This document shows positions 25,680 to 34,636 of a stretch of DNA of 64,000 nucleotides, in pieces. Source of the DNA: Nocardia concava NBRC 100430 (GTDB taxonomy: Bacteria; Actinomycetota; Actinomycetes; Mycobacteriales; Mycobacteriaceae); assembly GCF_000308815.1 (NCBI RefSeq), contig NZ_BAFX01000146.1, positions 33,309 to 97,308 on the forward strand, written 5' to 3'. A model generated the notes under the pieces. It searched no databases. It saw only the letters and a list, made by a program, of their open reading frames with translations, and was not told where the DNA came from. Positions within the stretch are counted from its first letter, which is position 1. Each line of letters begins with the position of its first letter. The translations under genes and the position numbers were made by a program.

Positions 25680-28600
25680 TGTTCACCCGCTGGGGCGACC
25701 TGGTCTACAAGCTGCGCTACACCGTCCTGGGTGTGATGGCGGCGGCATTGCTCTCTCTCGGCGCGTTCGGGTTGGGGCTCGAGGACCACTTGAGCTCCAG
25801 CGGCTGGTTCGACCCGACATCGCAGTCGACGAAGGCGTCGATACTCAAGGATTCGGTGTACAGCCGCGATCACAACAGCGATGTGGTGCTGCTGTACACC
25901 GCGCCCGACGGGAAGACCGTCGACGATCCGGAGTGGAGTCAGAAGGTCGTCGACAGCCTCAACGCGCTGCCGAAGAACCACCCGCAGATCACCAAAGTCA
26001 ATGTCGCGCCGTGGAAGACCGATACGGGTCAGCAGGTCGCGCAGACAGTCAGCCCCGATCGCAAGCACGCCTTCGCCACGCTCGCGCTCGACGCCGACAA
26101 TGACACCGACATGCTCAACGCCTACAAGGCGGTGCAGAACGCCTTCTCGGTTCCGGGCGTCAAAGTCGAGGTCGCGGGTCTGCAGCCGGTCGCCTTCACC
26201 CTGAACAACACGATCGCCAGCGACGTGAAGCGCATGGAGATGCTGGCCCTGCCGGCGGTCGCGGTCCTGCTGTTCTTCATTTTCGGCGGCGTCGTCGCCG
26301 CCGCGCTGCCGCTGATCATCGGTGGTCTGACGATCATCGCGGCCAACGGCATCATCATGGCCCTGACCAAGTACACCGAGGTGAATTCGTTCGTCTCCGC
26401 GGTGGTTTCGATGATCGGGCTGGGCCTGGCGATCGACTACGGCCTGTTCATCGTGAGCCGGTTCCGTGAGGAATTGGCCGAGGGCTACGACACCCGCGCG
26501 GCCGTGCGCCGCTCGGTCATGACCGCCGGACGCACCGTGACCTCCTCGGCGACCATGATCATCGCCGCCAGCGCCGGCATGCTGCTGTTCCCGCAGGGCT
26601 TCCTGAAGTCGGTCGCCTACGGCACCATCGCCGCGGTGCTGCTGGCCATGCTGACCTCGCTCACCGTGCTGCCCGCGCTGCTGAGCATTCTGGGTCCGCG
26701 CGTGGACAGCCTGAGCCTCAAGTGGATTCGCAAGACCAAGACCGCCGAAGAGGTGGAGGCCGGATTCTGGGGCAAGCTCACCGCGTGGGTGATGAAGCAT
26801 CCGCTGAAGGTCGCGATCCCGCTGACGATCGGCCTGCTGCTGCTCATCATCCCGGTGAAGAACCTGCAGTTCGGCGGCATCTCGGAAACCTATCTGCCGC
26901 CGGACAATCCGGTCCGGCTGGCGCAACAGCACTTCGACGAGACCTTCCCGCTGCGCAAGGCCGATCCGGTGCAGTTGGTGATCATCACCGACAACTCGAA
27001 GAACATCGGTCCGATTCTCGCGCAGGCGAATCAGGCTCCCGGACTGGTGAAGAACGCCCAGTTCGCCATTCCGCAGAAGCCGCCCAACGGATCCAATGTC
27101 TGGACGTCCGACGCGACCATTCAGGACAGCGCGCACCCGGACGCGACCGTCGACTATCTGCGGTCGATGGAGGTTCCCGACGACGCCGAGGTCCTGGTCA
27201 CCGGTCAGCCGGTGCTGATGATGGACAGCCTCGACACGCTGATGCAGCGCATGCCGTGGATGATCGTCATCGTCCTGCTGGTCACGACGATCCTGATGTT
27301 CCTCACCTTCGGCTCGCTGGTGCTGCCGCTGAAGGCGGCGCTCATGAGCGCGCTCGGTCTGGGATCGACGCTGGGCATCCTGACCTGGATCTTCATCGAC
27401 GGTCACGGCGCCTCGCTGCTGAACTTCACACCGCAGCCGATCATGGCGCCGGTGCTGGTGCTGATCATCGCGATCATCTACGGCCTATCCGTGGACTACG
27501 AGGTATTCCTCTTGTCCCGCATGGTCGAAGCGCGCACCCAGGGCGCCAGCACCACCGAGGCGGTGCGCGCGGGCACCGCGCAGACCGGCCGCATCATCAC
27601 CGCGGCCGCGCTCATCCTGCTGGTGGTCACGGGCGCGTTCGCGTTCTCCGACCTGGTGATGATGCAGTACATCGCCTACGGCATGGTGGCGGCGCTGTTC
27701 ATCGACGCGACCGTGCTGCGCATGCTGCTGGTCCCGGCCACCATGAAGCTGCTCGGCGACGACTGCTGGTGGGCGCCCAAGTGGATGAAGAAGGTCCAGC
27801 AGAAGATCGGCCTGGGCGAGCCCATCCTCGACGATGAGCGGCCCGGCGGCGGCGAGGTGATCGACCTGGTCAAGACCACCCCGGTCACCGACCCGGTCAC
27901 CATGCAGATCCCGCTGCTCACCGACGGATCCATGCCGGCGCGCCCGCGCAAGCCGCGTCCGCGCCGCACCATCGACATCGACAGCGAGGCCCCGACCCAG
28001 CGCATCGACCGCGCCGAGCCGACCCCGCCGACCGCCGCCCCGGCGGCGCCGACCGGTACGCCATCACCGGCAACCGGCACGGCATCGCCCTCGACCGGCA
28101 CGGCATCGCCCTCGACCGGCACGGCGCCGGAGGCCGAGCGTCCCGCGCCCGGATTCCCCTCCGTCACAGCGCGTCCCGGCCACGGGGTCACGCCGTCGAC
28201 GACCGCGGTCCCGTCGTTCGTCGCGGGCGGCTCGACGCCGAGCCCGCTGTCGGGTCTGGTGCCGAATCCCGAACCGGAGTCCCCCGCGAGCGGCGAAACC
28301 TCCACCCCCGCACCGATGACCAACCTGGGCGCCCCGGCGGAGTCCGGCGCCAAGCTGCCGCCGCGCCGGGTGACCAGCGCGGCCTCGCCGGACGCGCCGA
28401 CCACCGACCTGAGTGCCGGTTCACCGGCGCGCGGGCCGGTCGCACCGCACCCCATCGGTGACTTCGCCTCTCCCCTCAAGGGATCCGCGAATGCCGGTGG
28501 CGGCGAACTGCCGTCGGTGTCACAGCCCCCGGCGGCCCCACCGCCCGCGGCACCGGCACCGGCACCGGCCCAGCCTCCGGTCGGCCACGAACGGGTACTG

Positions 28601-28966
28601 CCGCCGCAGGCTCCCGCCGAAGCACCGCAGTCGGCGCAGGCACCCCAGCCACCGCAGGCTCCCCAGGCGCCGAAGCTCCCGCCGCATCCGGCGACCCGGG
28701 CACAGCTGTACCAGCCGCATGCGCCCGAATCCGAGCAGGCCCCGGATCCCGTGGCCCCGGAAGCGCATCCGACGCACCACGCGGCGGGTGAGGAGGGCCC
28801 CGGCGGCGGCCGCAGCAGCATCGAACAGTGGATGTCCGATCTGCGCTCGTCCAAGCGTCGTCCCAAGCCCGAGGAGGACGCCAAGCCGGAGGATGCCAAG
28901 CATCGGGGCGGCGAGGGGCGCACGGTGAGCGTCAACGAACTGCTCCGCCGCCAGAACCGCGACTGA
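25679..28966 (+). CDS. mmpL3: MmpL3 trehalose monomycolate exporter (RND superfamily)
   Basis: A 1095-residue inner-membrane transporter that flips or exports trehalose monomycolate for mycolic-acid layer assembly, and is essential in mycobacteria. There are twelve spans in two repeats (TM1, loop, TM2-6; TM7, loop, TM8-12). The two proton-relay Asp-Tyr pairs are at 253-254 (GLAIDYGLF) and 606-607 (GLSVDYEVF). The two periplasmic porter domains lie at about 35-180 and 405-545. From about residue 700 a cytoplasmic tail of nearly 400 residues follows, rich in Pro/Ala/Thr/Gln, roughly twice the tail I expect for mycobacterial MmpL3. It contains exact DNA repeats and ends in a basic, charged segment. 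The start is a GTG sharing one base with the preceding stop. Confidence 0.95.
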   Translation: MFTRWGDLVYKLRYTVLGVMAAALLSLGAFGLGLEDHLSSSGWFDPTSQSTKASILKDSVYSRDHNSDVVLLYTAPDGKTVDDPEWSQKVVDSLNALPKNHPQITKVNVAPWKTDTGQQVAQTVSPDRKHAFATLALDADNDTDMLNAYKAVQNAFSVPGVKVEVAGLQPVAFTLNNTIASDVKRMEMLALPAVAVLLFFIFGGVVAAALPLIIGGLTIIAANGIIMALTKYTEVNSFVSAVVSMIGLGLAIDYGLFIVSRFREELAEGYDTRAAVRRSVMTAGRTVTSSATMIIAASAGMLLFPQGFLKSVAYGTIAAVLLAMLTSLTVLPALLSILGPRVDSLSLKWIRKTKTAEEVEAGFWGKLTAWVMKHPLKVAIPLTIGLLLLIIPVKNLQFGGISETYLPPDNPVRLAQQHFDETFPLRKADPVQLVIITDNSKNIGPILAQANQAPGLVKNAQFAIPQKPPNGSNVWTSDATIQDSAHPDATVDYLRSMEVPDDAEVLVTGQPVLMMDSLDTLMQRMPWMIVIVLLVTTILMFLTFGSLVLPLKAALMSALGLGSTLGILTWIFIDGHGASLLNFTPQPIMAPVLVLIIAIIYGLSVDYEVFLLSRMVEARTQGASTTEAVRAGTAQTGRIITAAALILLVVTGAFAFSDLVMMQYIAYGMVAALFIDATVLRMLLVPATMKLLGDDCWWAPKWMKKVQQKIGLGEPILDDERPGGGEVIDLVKTTPVTDPVTMQIPLLTDGSMPARPRKPRPRRTIDIDSEAPTQRIDRAEPTPPTAAPAAPTGTPSPATGTASPSTGTASPSTGTAPEAERPAPGFPSVTARPGHGVTPSTTAVPSFVAGGSTPSPLSGLVPNPEPESPASGETSTPAPMTNLGAPAESGAKLPPRRVTSAASPDAPTTDLSAGSPARGPVAPHPIGDFASPLKGSANAGGGELPSVSQPPAAPPPAAPAPAPAQPPVGHERVLPPQAPAEAPQSAQAPQPPQAPQAPKLPPHPATRAQLYQPHAPESEQAPDPVAPEAHPTHHAAGEEGPGGGRSSIEQWMSDLRSSKRRPKPEEDAKPEDAKHRGGEGRTVSVNELLRRQNRD
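28081..28122. repeat. 21-bp tandem repeat inside the mmpL3 tail
   Basis: Two identical copies of a 21-bp unit (28081-28101 and 28102-28122), plus degenerate flanking units. They encode repeated Thr-Ala-Ser-Pro-Ser-Thr-Gly in the cytoplasmic tail, a likely site for repeat-number variation between strains. Confidence 0.8.
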
Positions 28967-28978
28967 TCGGACACAGGA

Positions 28979-29018
28979 CGAACGCCCGGCCGAATTCTCG
29001 GCCGGGCGTTCGTTTTTC
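28979..29018. terminator. terminator between mmpL3 and the DUF2339 gene
   Basis: A 13-bp stem CGAACGCCCGGCC / GGCCGGGCGTTCG with loop GAATTCTC is followed by TTTTTC on the plus strand. It lies 13 bp after the mmpL3 stop and just downstream of the convergent DUF2339 gene, so it can serve both. Confidence 0.88.
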
Positions 29019-29024
29019 ATGCTG

Positions 29025-30983
29025 CTACGCGGTCGGCGTGTGCGTATCCATCTCGGCGAAGGCCCGCGCGTAGCGGGTGCCGACCACCAGGAGCAGGACA
29101 CCCACCACCAGGAAGGCGCCGGCGCGGACCAGCCCGTCGAGGGTGGCCAGGTCGAACAGGAACAGCTTGGCCAGTGCGGCGGCGGTCACCAGCAGCCCGG
29201 CGGCGAGTGCGACCTTCGCCTGCTGCGGAGTCCGGGCCAGGCGGCGCAGACCGAAGAGCAGGGCGGCCGTCGCGACCGCCATCCACACCACGGTGGCGAT
29301 CCCGTGCCCGGCCCGGAAGCCGTCCGGGTTGCCGGTGGCCACACCCAGCGAGACCGTCAGGGTCGTGACCGCGTAGAGCCCGCCGATCCCGGCGAACACC
29401 GACAGCGTGGTGGCGTCGGATTCCCGGTCCAGCAGGCCGAGGCGGCGGGCGCACCAGCCCGCGACCGCCAGCACCGCGAGCACGGCCAGCGCCGACAGCG
29501 CGGTCGAAATACCGAGGTGCGCTTCGGCTTCCGACTGACCGGCCAGCGTCCCCGGGTCGGCCAGATAGAAGAATGTCACCGCGTCGATGGCGCCGAAGCC
29601 CGCGCCGATGCCCGCGGCCACCCGCGACCGCTGCTGCCCGGCCACCGCCAAGAAGCCCAGGGCGACGACCGAGAGCGCCAACGGCAGGGTGTCCACCCGG
29701 GTGATCCCGATGCACGCCTCCAGCAGCGCGAACGCGCCCGCCAGCGCGGATACCACGGCCAGATGCGCCGGAATCCGCACGACCCCAGAGAGTTTCGGCA
29801 GCCAGGGCAGGGCCGCGACCAGCAGCAGCACGGTGGCGAGGGAGGCGGCCACGATGGTGGATCCGGTGCGGCCGAACATGATCGACGCGGCCAGCATCGG
29901 CAGGGTCGCCGCCGCGAAGGTCAGGCTCGCCGCGACATCACCGTCCCGCCGCCGCACCGAGAGCACCGCGCCCACCAGTCCGGCGACCGCGATGACGATG
30001 GCGGCGGCAAGCACCTGGAAGCGGTCCGAGGACGGAGCATTGTCGGAATCCAGGCCCAGGGCCGAGGCGACCACCGCGACCAGTGTCGCGAGCACCGCCG
30101 GGACCGTGCGAACCACGTGCAGGAACGGCCAGTCGCGCACCAATTGCACCGGGAGAGCGGCGATCTGGAGCACGATCAGGAAGCCGAGCAGCGCCAGTTC
30201 GACGGTCACGAACGGCGCGAGCACCGCCGCACCCAGCATGACCAGCACGGCCAGTGCCTGCGCCCGCCACTGCACGGCCAGCGCCACGCCCCCGGCCGCG
30301 ATCCCCAACGCCACCGCGTACCCGACCACCGGATTCAGCCAGTGGTAGACGGTGGTCATCGCGATGACGTCCAGGTATCCCCCTGCGATACCGGTGGCCG
30401 CCAACGCGATTCCCCCGACCCGGCCGCCCGCCTTGGCGTACACCCGGGCGCCGGCCGCCACCAACGCGCCCGAGAACAGCGCGCCCGCAGCGACTCTCGG
30501 CACCGGCCCGAAGAACCCGGCCTGCGCCGCCAGCACCAGCAGCATGACCACACCGATGAGCGTCACCGCCACCCCGGCGATGGCCAGCACCCGGCTGATC
30601 ACCCCTTCCCGCTGCCACCACGGCTCACGAATCGGCCGCGCATAAGCGCTGCGCTGCTGCCGCGGCAACGGCGGCATGGGCTGGTAGGCGGGCTGCTGAT
30701 ACATGGGCGGCTGCCACCCCGGAGGCGTCCATCCGGTGGCTGGGGTGACCGGTGGAGCGGCGGGGGGCGGAGGCACCGGTGGAGCGGCCGGGGCCGGACG
30801 TACCGGTGGAGCGGCGGGAGCCGGGGTGGGTTGCGGTGCGGTGCGGGCGTTTTCGGCGACCACCTGGTTGCGGAGGGTTTCGAGGTCGCGGCCGAGGACG
30901 TTCAAGTGCTCGCTGAGCGAGGTGAATTCAGTCGACAGCCGCGCGATCAGGCGAGGATCGATGGCGAGATTCATGTCCGCCAT
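29025..30983 (-). CDS. DUF2339 multi-spanning membrane protein
   Basis: A 652-residue protein. Residues 1-45 form a helical, charged segment (RLIARLSTEFTSLSEHLNVL, probably coiled coil), 45-100 a Pro/Ala-rich linker, and from about 115 on there are some 20 hydrophobic helices spaced evenly to the C-terminus. This layout is that of DUF2339 proteins, predicted membrane proteins of unknown function present in many bacteria. There are no catalytic motifs. The ATG at 30983 is used; ATG 30974 is equally possible. It is convergent with mmpL3 and separated by 92 bp from the hydrolase gene upstream on the same strand. Confidence 0.8.
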   Translation of the reverse strand: MADMNLAIDPRLIARLSTEFTSLSEHLNVLGRDLETLRNQVVAENARTAPQPTPAPAAPPVRPAPAAPPVPPPPAAPPVTPATGWTPPGWQPPMYQQPAYQPMPPLPRQQRSAYARPIREPWWQREGVISRVLAIAGVAVTLIGVVMLLVLAAQAGFFGPVPRVAAGALFSGALVAAGARVYAKAGGRVGGIALAATGIAGGYLDVIAMTTVYHWLNPVVGYAVALGIAAGGVALAVQWRAQALAVLVMLGAAVLAPFVTVELALLGFLIVLQIAALPVQLVRDWPFLHVVRTVPAVLATLVAVVASALGLDSDNAPSSDRFQVLAAAIVIAVAGLVGAVLSVRRRDGDVAASLTFAAATLPMLAASIMFGRTGSTIVAASLATVLLLVAALPWLPKLSGVVRIPAHLAVVSALAGAFALLEACIGITRVDTLPLALSVVALGFLAVAGQQRSRVAAGIGAGFGAIDAVTFFYLADPGTLAGQSEAEAHLGISTALSALAVLAVLAVAGWCARRLGLLDRESDATTLSVFAGIGGLYAVTTLTVSLGVATGNPDGFRAGHGIATVVWMAVATAALLFGLRRLARTPQQAKVALAAGLLVTAAALAKLFLFDLATLDGLVRAGAFLVVGVLLLVVGTRYARAFAEMDTHTPTA

Positions 30984-31075
30984 ACTCTCGACCTGGGCAT
31001 TCGGTCACATGAGTAGAAGTACCCGGGCAGTCCACGATTACTACCCCAATCGGCCTGGGTAGGCCCCGAAGCGGC

Positions 31076-31891
31076 TCAGGCGGGGTGGGCGGGGGCCTGC
31101 ACGCGGGCGATGGTGGCGCGGATCTCGGCGGTGACGAGGTCCGGATCCTCGAGCATCGGGACGTGGCCCAGGGCCGGGAGCGGGCGGACGTCGAGGGTCG
31201 GCGTCGGGGTCAGGGGCATGTAGATATGCGGCGGGAGGATGCGGTCATGTTCGGGGAGGAGGATGGTGACGGGGAGATCCAGGTCGGCCAGGCCTGTGAA
31301 ACCCGTTGGGAGACCCGGGTCTTCGGCCAGATCGTCGACGATCGCGCATTCGGTGATGGCGGCGGTCATGGCCTTGGCCAGCGGGTTGGGCACATCGGCG
31401 GGCTTGCTGGCGAGCAGCGGGAGCAGCAGGCTGCGCAGCAGGGTGGGCATGGTCGGCTGGCGGTCGGGGCCCAGGCCGATCAGGGGACCGAAGGCGCGGA
31501 ACTTGCGGAGCAGGGAATCCGCGGCGGCGGGGGTGCGCCACAGGCCGGCGGGTGCGATGGCGGTGCAGGAGCGGGCGCGGCCGCGCGCGGCGAGTTCCAG
31601 GGCCACCCAGCCGCCGAGCGAATTGCCCACGATATGCGCTGTGTCCCAACCAGATTCGTCGAGCAGGCGTTCGCAATGGTCGACCAGGGCGGTGACGGTG
31701 GCGGGGCGGGCCGCCTCGGGACCGCCCCAGTGGCCGGGGAAAGTGGGCGCGAGAACGCTGTATTCGGTGGCCAGCTCGTCGAGGACCGAACCCCAGGACT
31801 GCCAGGTGAGCAGCACCCCGTGCAGCAGGAGCAGCGGTTCGCCGCCGCCGGATCGATGCACTGCCTCCGGAATCTCGACGCCTTCCACCAT
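31076..31891 (-). CDS. alpha/beta hydrolase
   Basis: A 271-residue alpha/beta-hydrolase. The oxyanion-hole segment is LLLLHGVLLTWQSWG, the nucleophile Ser91 is in IVGNSLGGWVAL, the acid is probably the Asp in LLPEHDRILPP, and the His is in LGHVPMLEDP. The length and simple cap region are those of small esterases or C-C/haloalkane-type hydrolases. There is no signal peptide. Neighbouring genes on the same strand (DUF1707, response regulator) are 63 bp or more upstream. The substrate cannot be inferred. Confidence 0.85.
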   Translation of the reverse strand: MVEGVEIPEAVHRSGGGEPLLLLHGVLLTWQSWGSVLDELATEYSVLAPTFPGHWGGPEAARPATVTALVDHCERLLDESGWDTAHIVGNSLGGWVALELAARGRARSCTAIAPAGLWRTPAAADSLLRKFRAFGPLIGLGPDRQPTMPTLLRSLLLPLLASKPADVPNPLAKAMTAAITECAIVDDLAEDPGLPTGFTGLADLDLPVTILLPEHDRILPPHIYMPLTPTPTLDVRPLPALGHVPMLEDPDLVTAEIRATIARVQAPAHPA

Positions 31892-31954
31892 GCGCGTGAC
31901 CTTACCGCCCGAATCCGTCTGCCGCCGGGCCCGATCGCGGGCGGGTGCGAGCGG

Positions 31955-32668
31955 TCACACGCCGTTGAGGAAGCGCTTCCAGCCGGTTCCGAAGGGCTGC
32001 TTGGCCTTCACCGAGCTGAAGCGCAGCGTGCCGTGCACGATGATGTGCAGCGGGCCGATGGGCGGGCCGGTGCGGACCTTGGTCTCGGCGCTGGAGGCGA
32101 TGAGGTCGATATTGTTCATATCGACGGTCGCCTCGGGCGGGACGATCAGTTCGAGCGAGCCGCAGGTGTCGTTCACGTGGATCTCGACCACCTGGGTGGA
32201 CATGACGGCCTGGGTGAAGTCCAGGCGCACGCTGCCCAGCAGGCTGTTGATCATCATGCTCGGCGGCACGTGCCAGTTGCCCTTGCGCTCCACGCTGGAC
32301 AGGCGGGCGCGAATCACATTGCCCGGCACCGCCGGTGACATGCCGTAACCCTGCGGCGTATTCAGCCGGTGCGCGGTGACGTACCGCGGCGGCGGTGGTG
32401 CGTACGCCTGCGCGGCGGGGGCGGGCTGCCCGACCAGCCGGATGCCCGGCAGATCGACCAGGACCGTATTGAGCTCGCCGCGGGTCTTGGCCGCGAGCGC
32501 GGTGTCCATGCGCTCGGTGAATTCCCCCAGCGACAGCATGCCCAGCCCGACCGCGCGCTGCAGCAGCCGGCCGACATGTTCGCGTTCGACATCTGATACC
32601 CGTAGATCCCGGTCGCCGATCACGGCGTTGCCGGTAGCGATCGCGGAAACCGCTTCAGGACCTCCCAT
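31955..32668 (-). CDS. DUF1707 protein with LiaF-like C-terminal domain
   Basis: A 237-residue cytoplasmic protein. Residues 15-65 form the DUF1707 (SHOCT-like) domain (IGDRDLRVSDVEREHVGRLL, then GEFTERMDTALAAKTRGEL). A Pro-rich linker follows, then a beta-rich domain (SLLGSVRLDFTQAVM, HVNDTCGSLELIVPPEATVD) resembling the cell-wall-active antibiotic-response domain of LiaF/YvqF proteins. Such proteins often sit beside envelope-stress two-component systems, and here the response regulator and sensor genes are immediately upstream on the same strand. The ATG at 32668 is chosen for the nearby GAAGG; ATG 32704 would add 12 residues. Confidence 0.8.
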   Translation of the reverse strand: MGGPEAVSAIATGNAVIGDRDLRVSDVEREHVGRLLQRAVGLGMLSLGEFTERMDTALAAKTRGELNTVLVDLPGIRLVGQPAPAAQAYAPPPPRYVTAHRLNTPQGYGMSPAVPGNVIRARLSSVERKGNWHVPPSMMINSLLGSVRLDFTQAVMSTQVVEIHVNDTCGSLELIVPPEATVDMNNIDLIASSAETKVRTGPPIGPLHIIVHGTLRFSSVKAKQPFGTGWKRFLNGV

Positions 32669-32752
32669 GCCTTCGAGGCTACGAGCGCGGGGCCGCCACC
32701 GCATCAGGGCAATCCCTGAACTGCGCCCCCTACTCCAGGCCCGGTCCCGGCA

Positions 32753-33427
32753 CTATTCGAGGCCCTGTTCGATCGCGTACCTGGTCAGTTCCACGCGATT
32801 GCCCAGCTGCAGTTTGCGCAGCGTGGACTGCACGTGGTTCTCGACGGTGCGGTGACTCAGGCTCAGCCGGGTGGCGATCTGCTTGGCGGACAGGCCCTTC
32901 GCCACCATGCGCAGCACCTCGGTCTCGCGATCGGTGAGGGCGGGACGGTGGGGTTCGTCGCGGTCGGCGGGGGTGTTGGCGATGCGGCGGAACTCGCCGA
33001 GGACCAGTCCGGCCAGGCCGGGGGTGAAGACGGCCTGACCGGCGGCGGTGGCGTGGACCGCGTCCAGGAGTTCGGTGGCCGAGGCGCTCTTGACCAGGTA
33101 ACCGGTGGCGCCGGCCTTGATGGCGTCGAGGACGTCGTCGCGTTCGGCCGACGCCGAGAGCACCAGCACCCGGGTGCGGGGCGAGACGCGCAGCACCTCG
33201 GCGGTGGCGTCCGCGCCATTGCCGTCGGGGAGTTGCATGTCCATGAGCACCACGTTCGGGCGGACCGCGGCCGCGCGGGCGGCGGCGGCGCGGACCCCGT
33301 CGGCGGTGGCGAGCACCTCGAATCCGGCCTCGGCGAGGTCGCGGGCGACGCCCTCGCGCCAGATCGGGTGGTCGTCGACCACCATCACGGTGATGCGATC
33401 GGTCTTGTCGGGCTCAGACTCGGTCAT
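32753..33427 (-). CDS. NarL/FixJ-family response regulator
   Basis: A 224-residue two-domain regulator. The receiver domain (residues 10-130) has the acidic pair VVDDHP, the phospho-acceptor Asp63 in VVLMDMQLPDG, the Thr/Ser site VLVLSAS and the Lys in GYLVKSAS. The LuxR-type helix-turn-helix (160-224) reads LTDRETEVLRMVAKGLSAKQ followed by RTVENHVQSTLRKL. Its gene follows the sensor kinase gene with a 15-bp gap, so they form a two-component pair. In gene order and family it resembles MacR of the MacRS system of actinomycetes; this is a suggestion only. Confidence 0.93.
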   Translation of the reverse strand: MTESEPDKTDRITVMVVDDHPIWREGVARDLAEAGFEVLATADGVRAAAARAAAVRPNVVLMDMQLPDGNGADATAEVLRVSPRTRVLVLSASAERDDVLDAIKAGATGYLVKSASATELLDAVHATAAGQAVFTPGLAGLVLGEFRRIANTPADRDEPHRPALTDRETEVLRMVAKGLSAKQIATRLSLSHRTVENHVQSTLRKLQLGNRVELTRYAIEQGLE

Positions 33428-33442
33428 ATCCGCCTCCGCATC

Positions 33443-34636
33443 TCATTGTCGCCGTTTCAGGGGCACGCGGAATTCCCATTCCGCACCGGCCCCTTCGTCA
33501 TCGTCGCCCGGGGCGGCCTCGAAGAGCAGTTGCGCGGTGCCGCCGAGCGCCTCGACGCGGCCGATGATGGAGCGCGAAACACCCATGCGGCCTTGCCCTT
33601 CCGCCTCGGCCAGCCGCCCCGGCGGAATGCCGGGGCCGTCGTCGCGCACGCTCACGATGAGTTCGTCGCCGGTATCCTCCAGCAGCACATAGGCTTTCGC
33701 GCCCGGACCGGCGTGCTGGACCACGTTCGCCAGCGCGGCGGCCACCGCGGCGGCCATTTCGCGGGCGGCCCAGCGGCCCAGGAGCACCGGCTCGCCCGGG
33801 GTCGAGACGAAGACCGACGGGGTCGCCTGGGCGGTGAGCAGCGGCCGCAGATCCTCCTCCGCGCCCCCGGAGTCGGGGCGGGCGCCCTGCTCGGAGATGA
33901 GCACCCGCAGCGCCACCTCCTGCTCGCCCGCCCGCTGCGCCAATTCCACTGTCGGACCGCCGATCTCGTTACCGCGCCGCTTGATATAGCTGAGCACCTG
34001 GAGCACTCCGTCGTGCACTTCTCGCGCCAGCCGTTCGCGCTCCTGGGAGGCGGCGGTGAGCCGGACGGCGCGTTGCAGCTGCGCGTGTGCGCGGCGGGCG
34101 GTGTTGGAGGCCAGGCCCAGGGCCAGTCCGACCGAGATGAGGACCGGCAGGGTGGCGTCGCGCCAGACGTCGAAATCCCATTGGGCGCGTGCGGTGATGA
34201 CGGCGGCGGAGATCAGCAGGCCCGAGCAGATGCCGCCCAGCGGTCCCCACAGAATCGCCGCGGAGACAACGGCATTGGCAGCCCACAGGGTGGTGGGCAG
34301 GGTCTGGTGGCCGTGATACCAGTCGTAGGAGGCGACCAGGCGGGTGGCGAAGATGAGCGCGATCACCACCACGTGGTCGCCGATCACGACCGCGGTGCGG
34401 ACCCGGGGATGGTGGCGAATCCGCCACTGCGACAACAGCACCGCCGAGATGCCCGACCACACCACCATGATCGCGACCAGGAACCAGCTCAGCCGCTGAT
34501 TGCTGTAGTACGGCACCGAGGCGATCTGCTGGCCCACCGCGTACAGCAGCGTGACCAGCCGGAACGCCTGCACCGCGCGCCACAGCGGTGCGGAGGCGGC
34601 CCAGTCGGGATCGGTGTCAGTCCCCGGCGTCACCAC
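33443..34636 (-). CDS. sensor histidine kinase (MacS/NarS-like)
   Basis: A 397-residue membrane sensor. About six spans occupy residues 15-180, leaving little extracytoplasmic domain, as in MacS/DUF5931 kinases. The dimerisation/phospho-acceptor helix is RLAREVHDGVLQVLSYI, with His as the phosphorylation site. The ATPase domain has LANVVQHAGPGAKAY (N-box) and VRDDGPGIPPGRL (G1), and ends at GRMGVSRSIIGR. GTG codons at 34636 and 34633 both lie inside the 3' end of the AI-2E transporter gene, overlapping by about 20 bp; the upstream frame has no start that fits. It partners the response regulator gene just downstream. Confidence 0.9.
   Translation of the reverse strand: MVTPGTDTDPDWAASAPLWRAVQAFRLVTLLYAVGQQIASVPYYSNQRLSWFLVAIMVVWSGISAVLLSQWRIRHHPRVRTAVVIGDHVVVIALIFATRLVASYDWYHGHQTLPTTLWAANAVVSAAILWGPLGGICSGLLISAAVITARAQWDFDVWRDATLPVLISVGLALGLASNTARRAHAQLQRAVRLTAASQERERLAREVHDGVLQVLSYIKRRGNEIGGPTVELAQRAGEQEVALRVLISEQGARPDSGGAEEDLRPLLTAQATPSVFVSTPGEPVLLGRWAAREMAAAVAAALANVVQHAGPGAKAYVLLEDTGDELIVSVRDDGPGIPPGRLAEAEGQGRMGVSRSIIGRVEALGGTAQLLFEAAPGDDDEGAGAEWEFRVPLKRRQ

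Noticed and set aside
29019..31016. A 665-codon plus-strand open frame opposite the DUF2339 gene
   Set aside because: Peptide is mostly Gln/Arg/His/Gly with no hydrophobic or domain pattern, while the minus strand encodes a convincing membrane protein.
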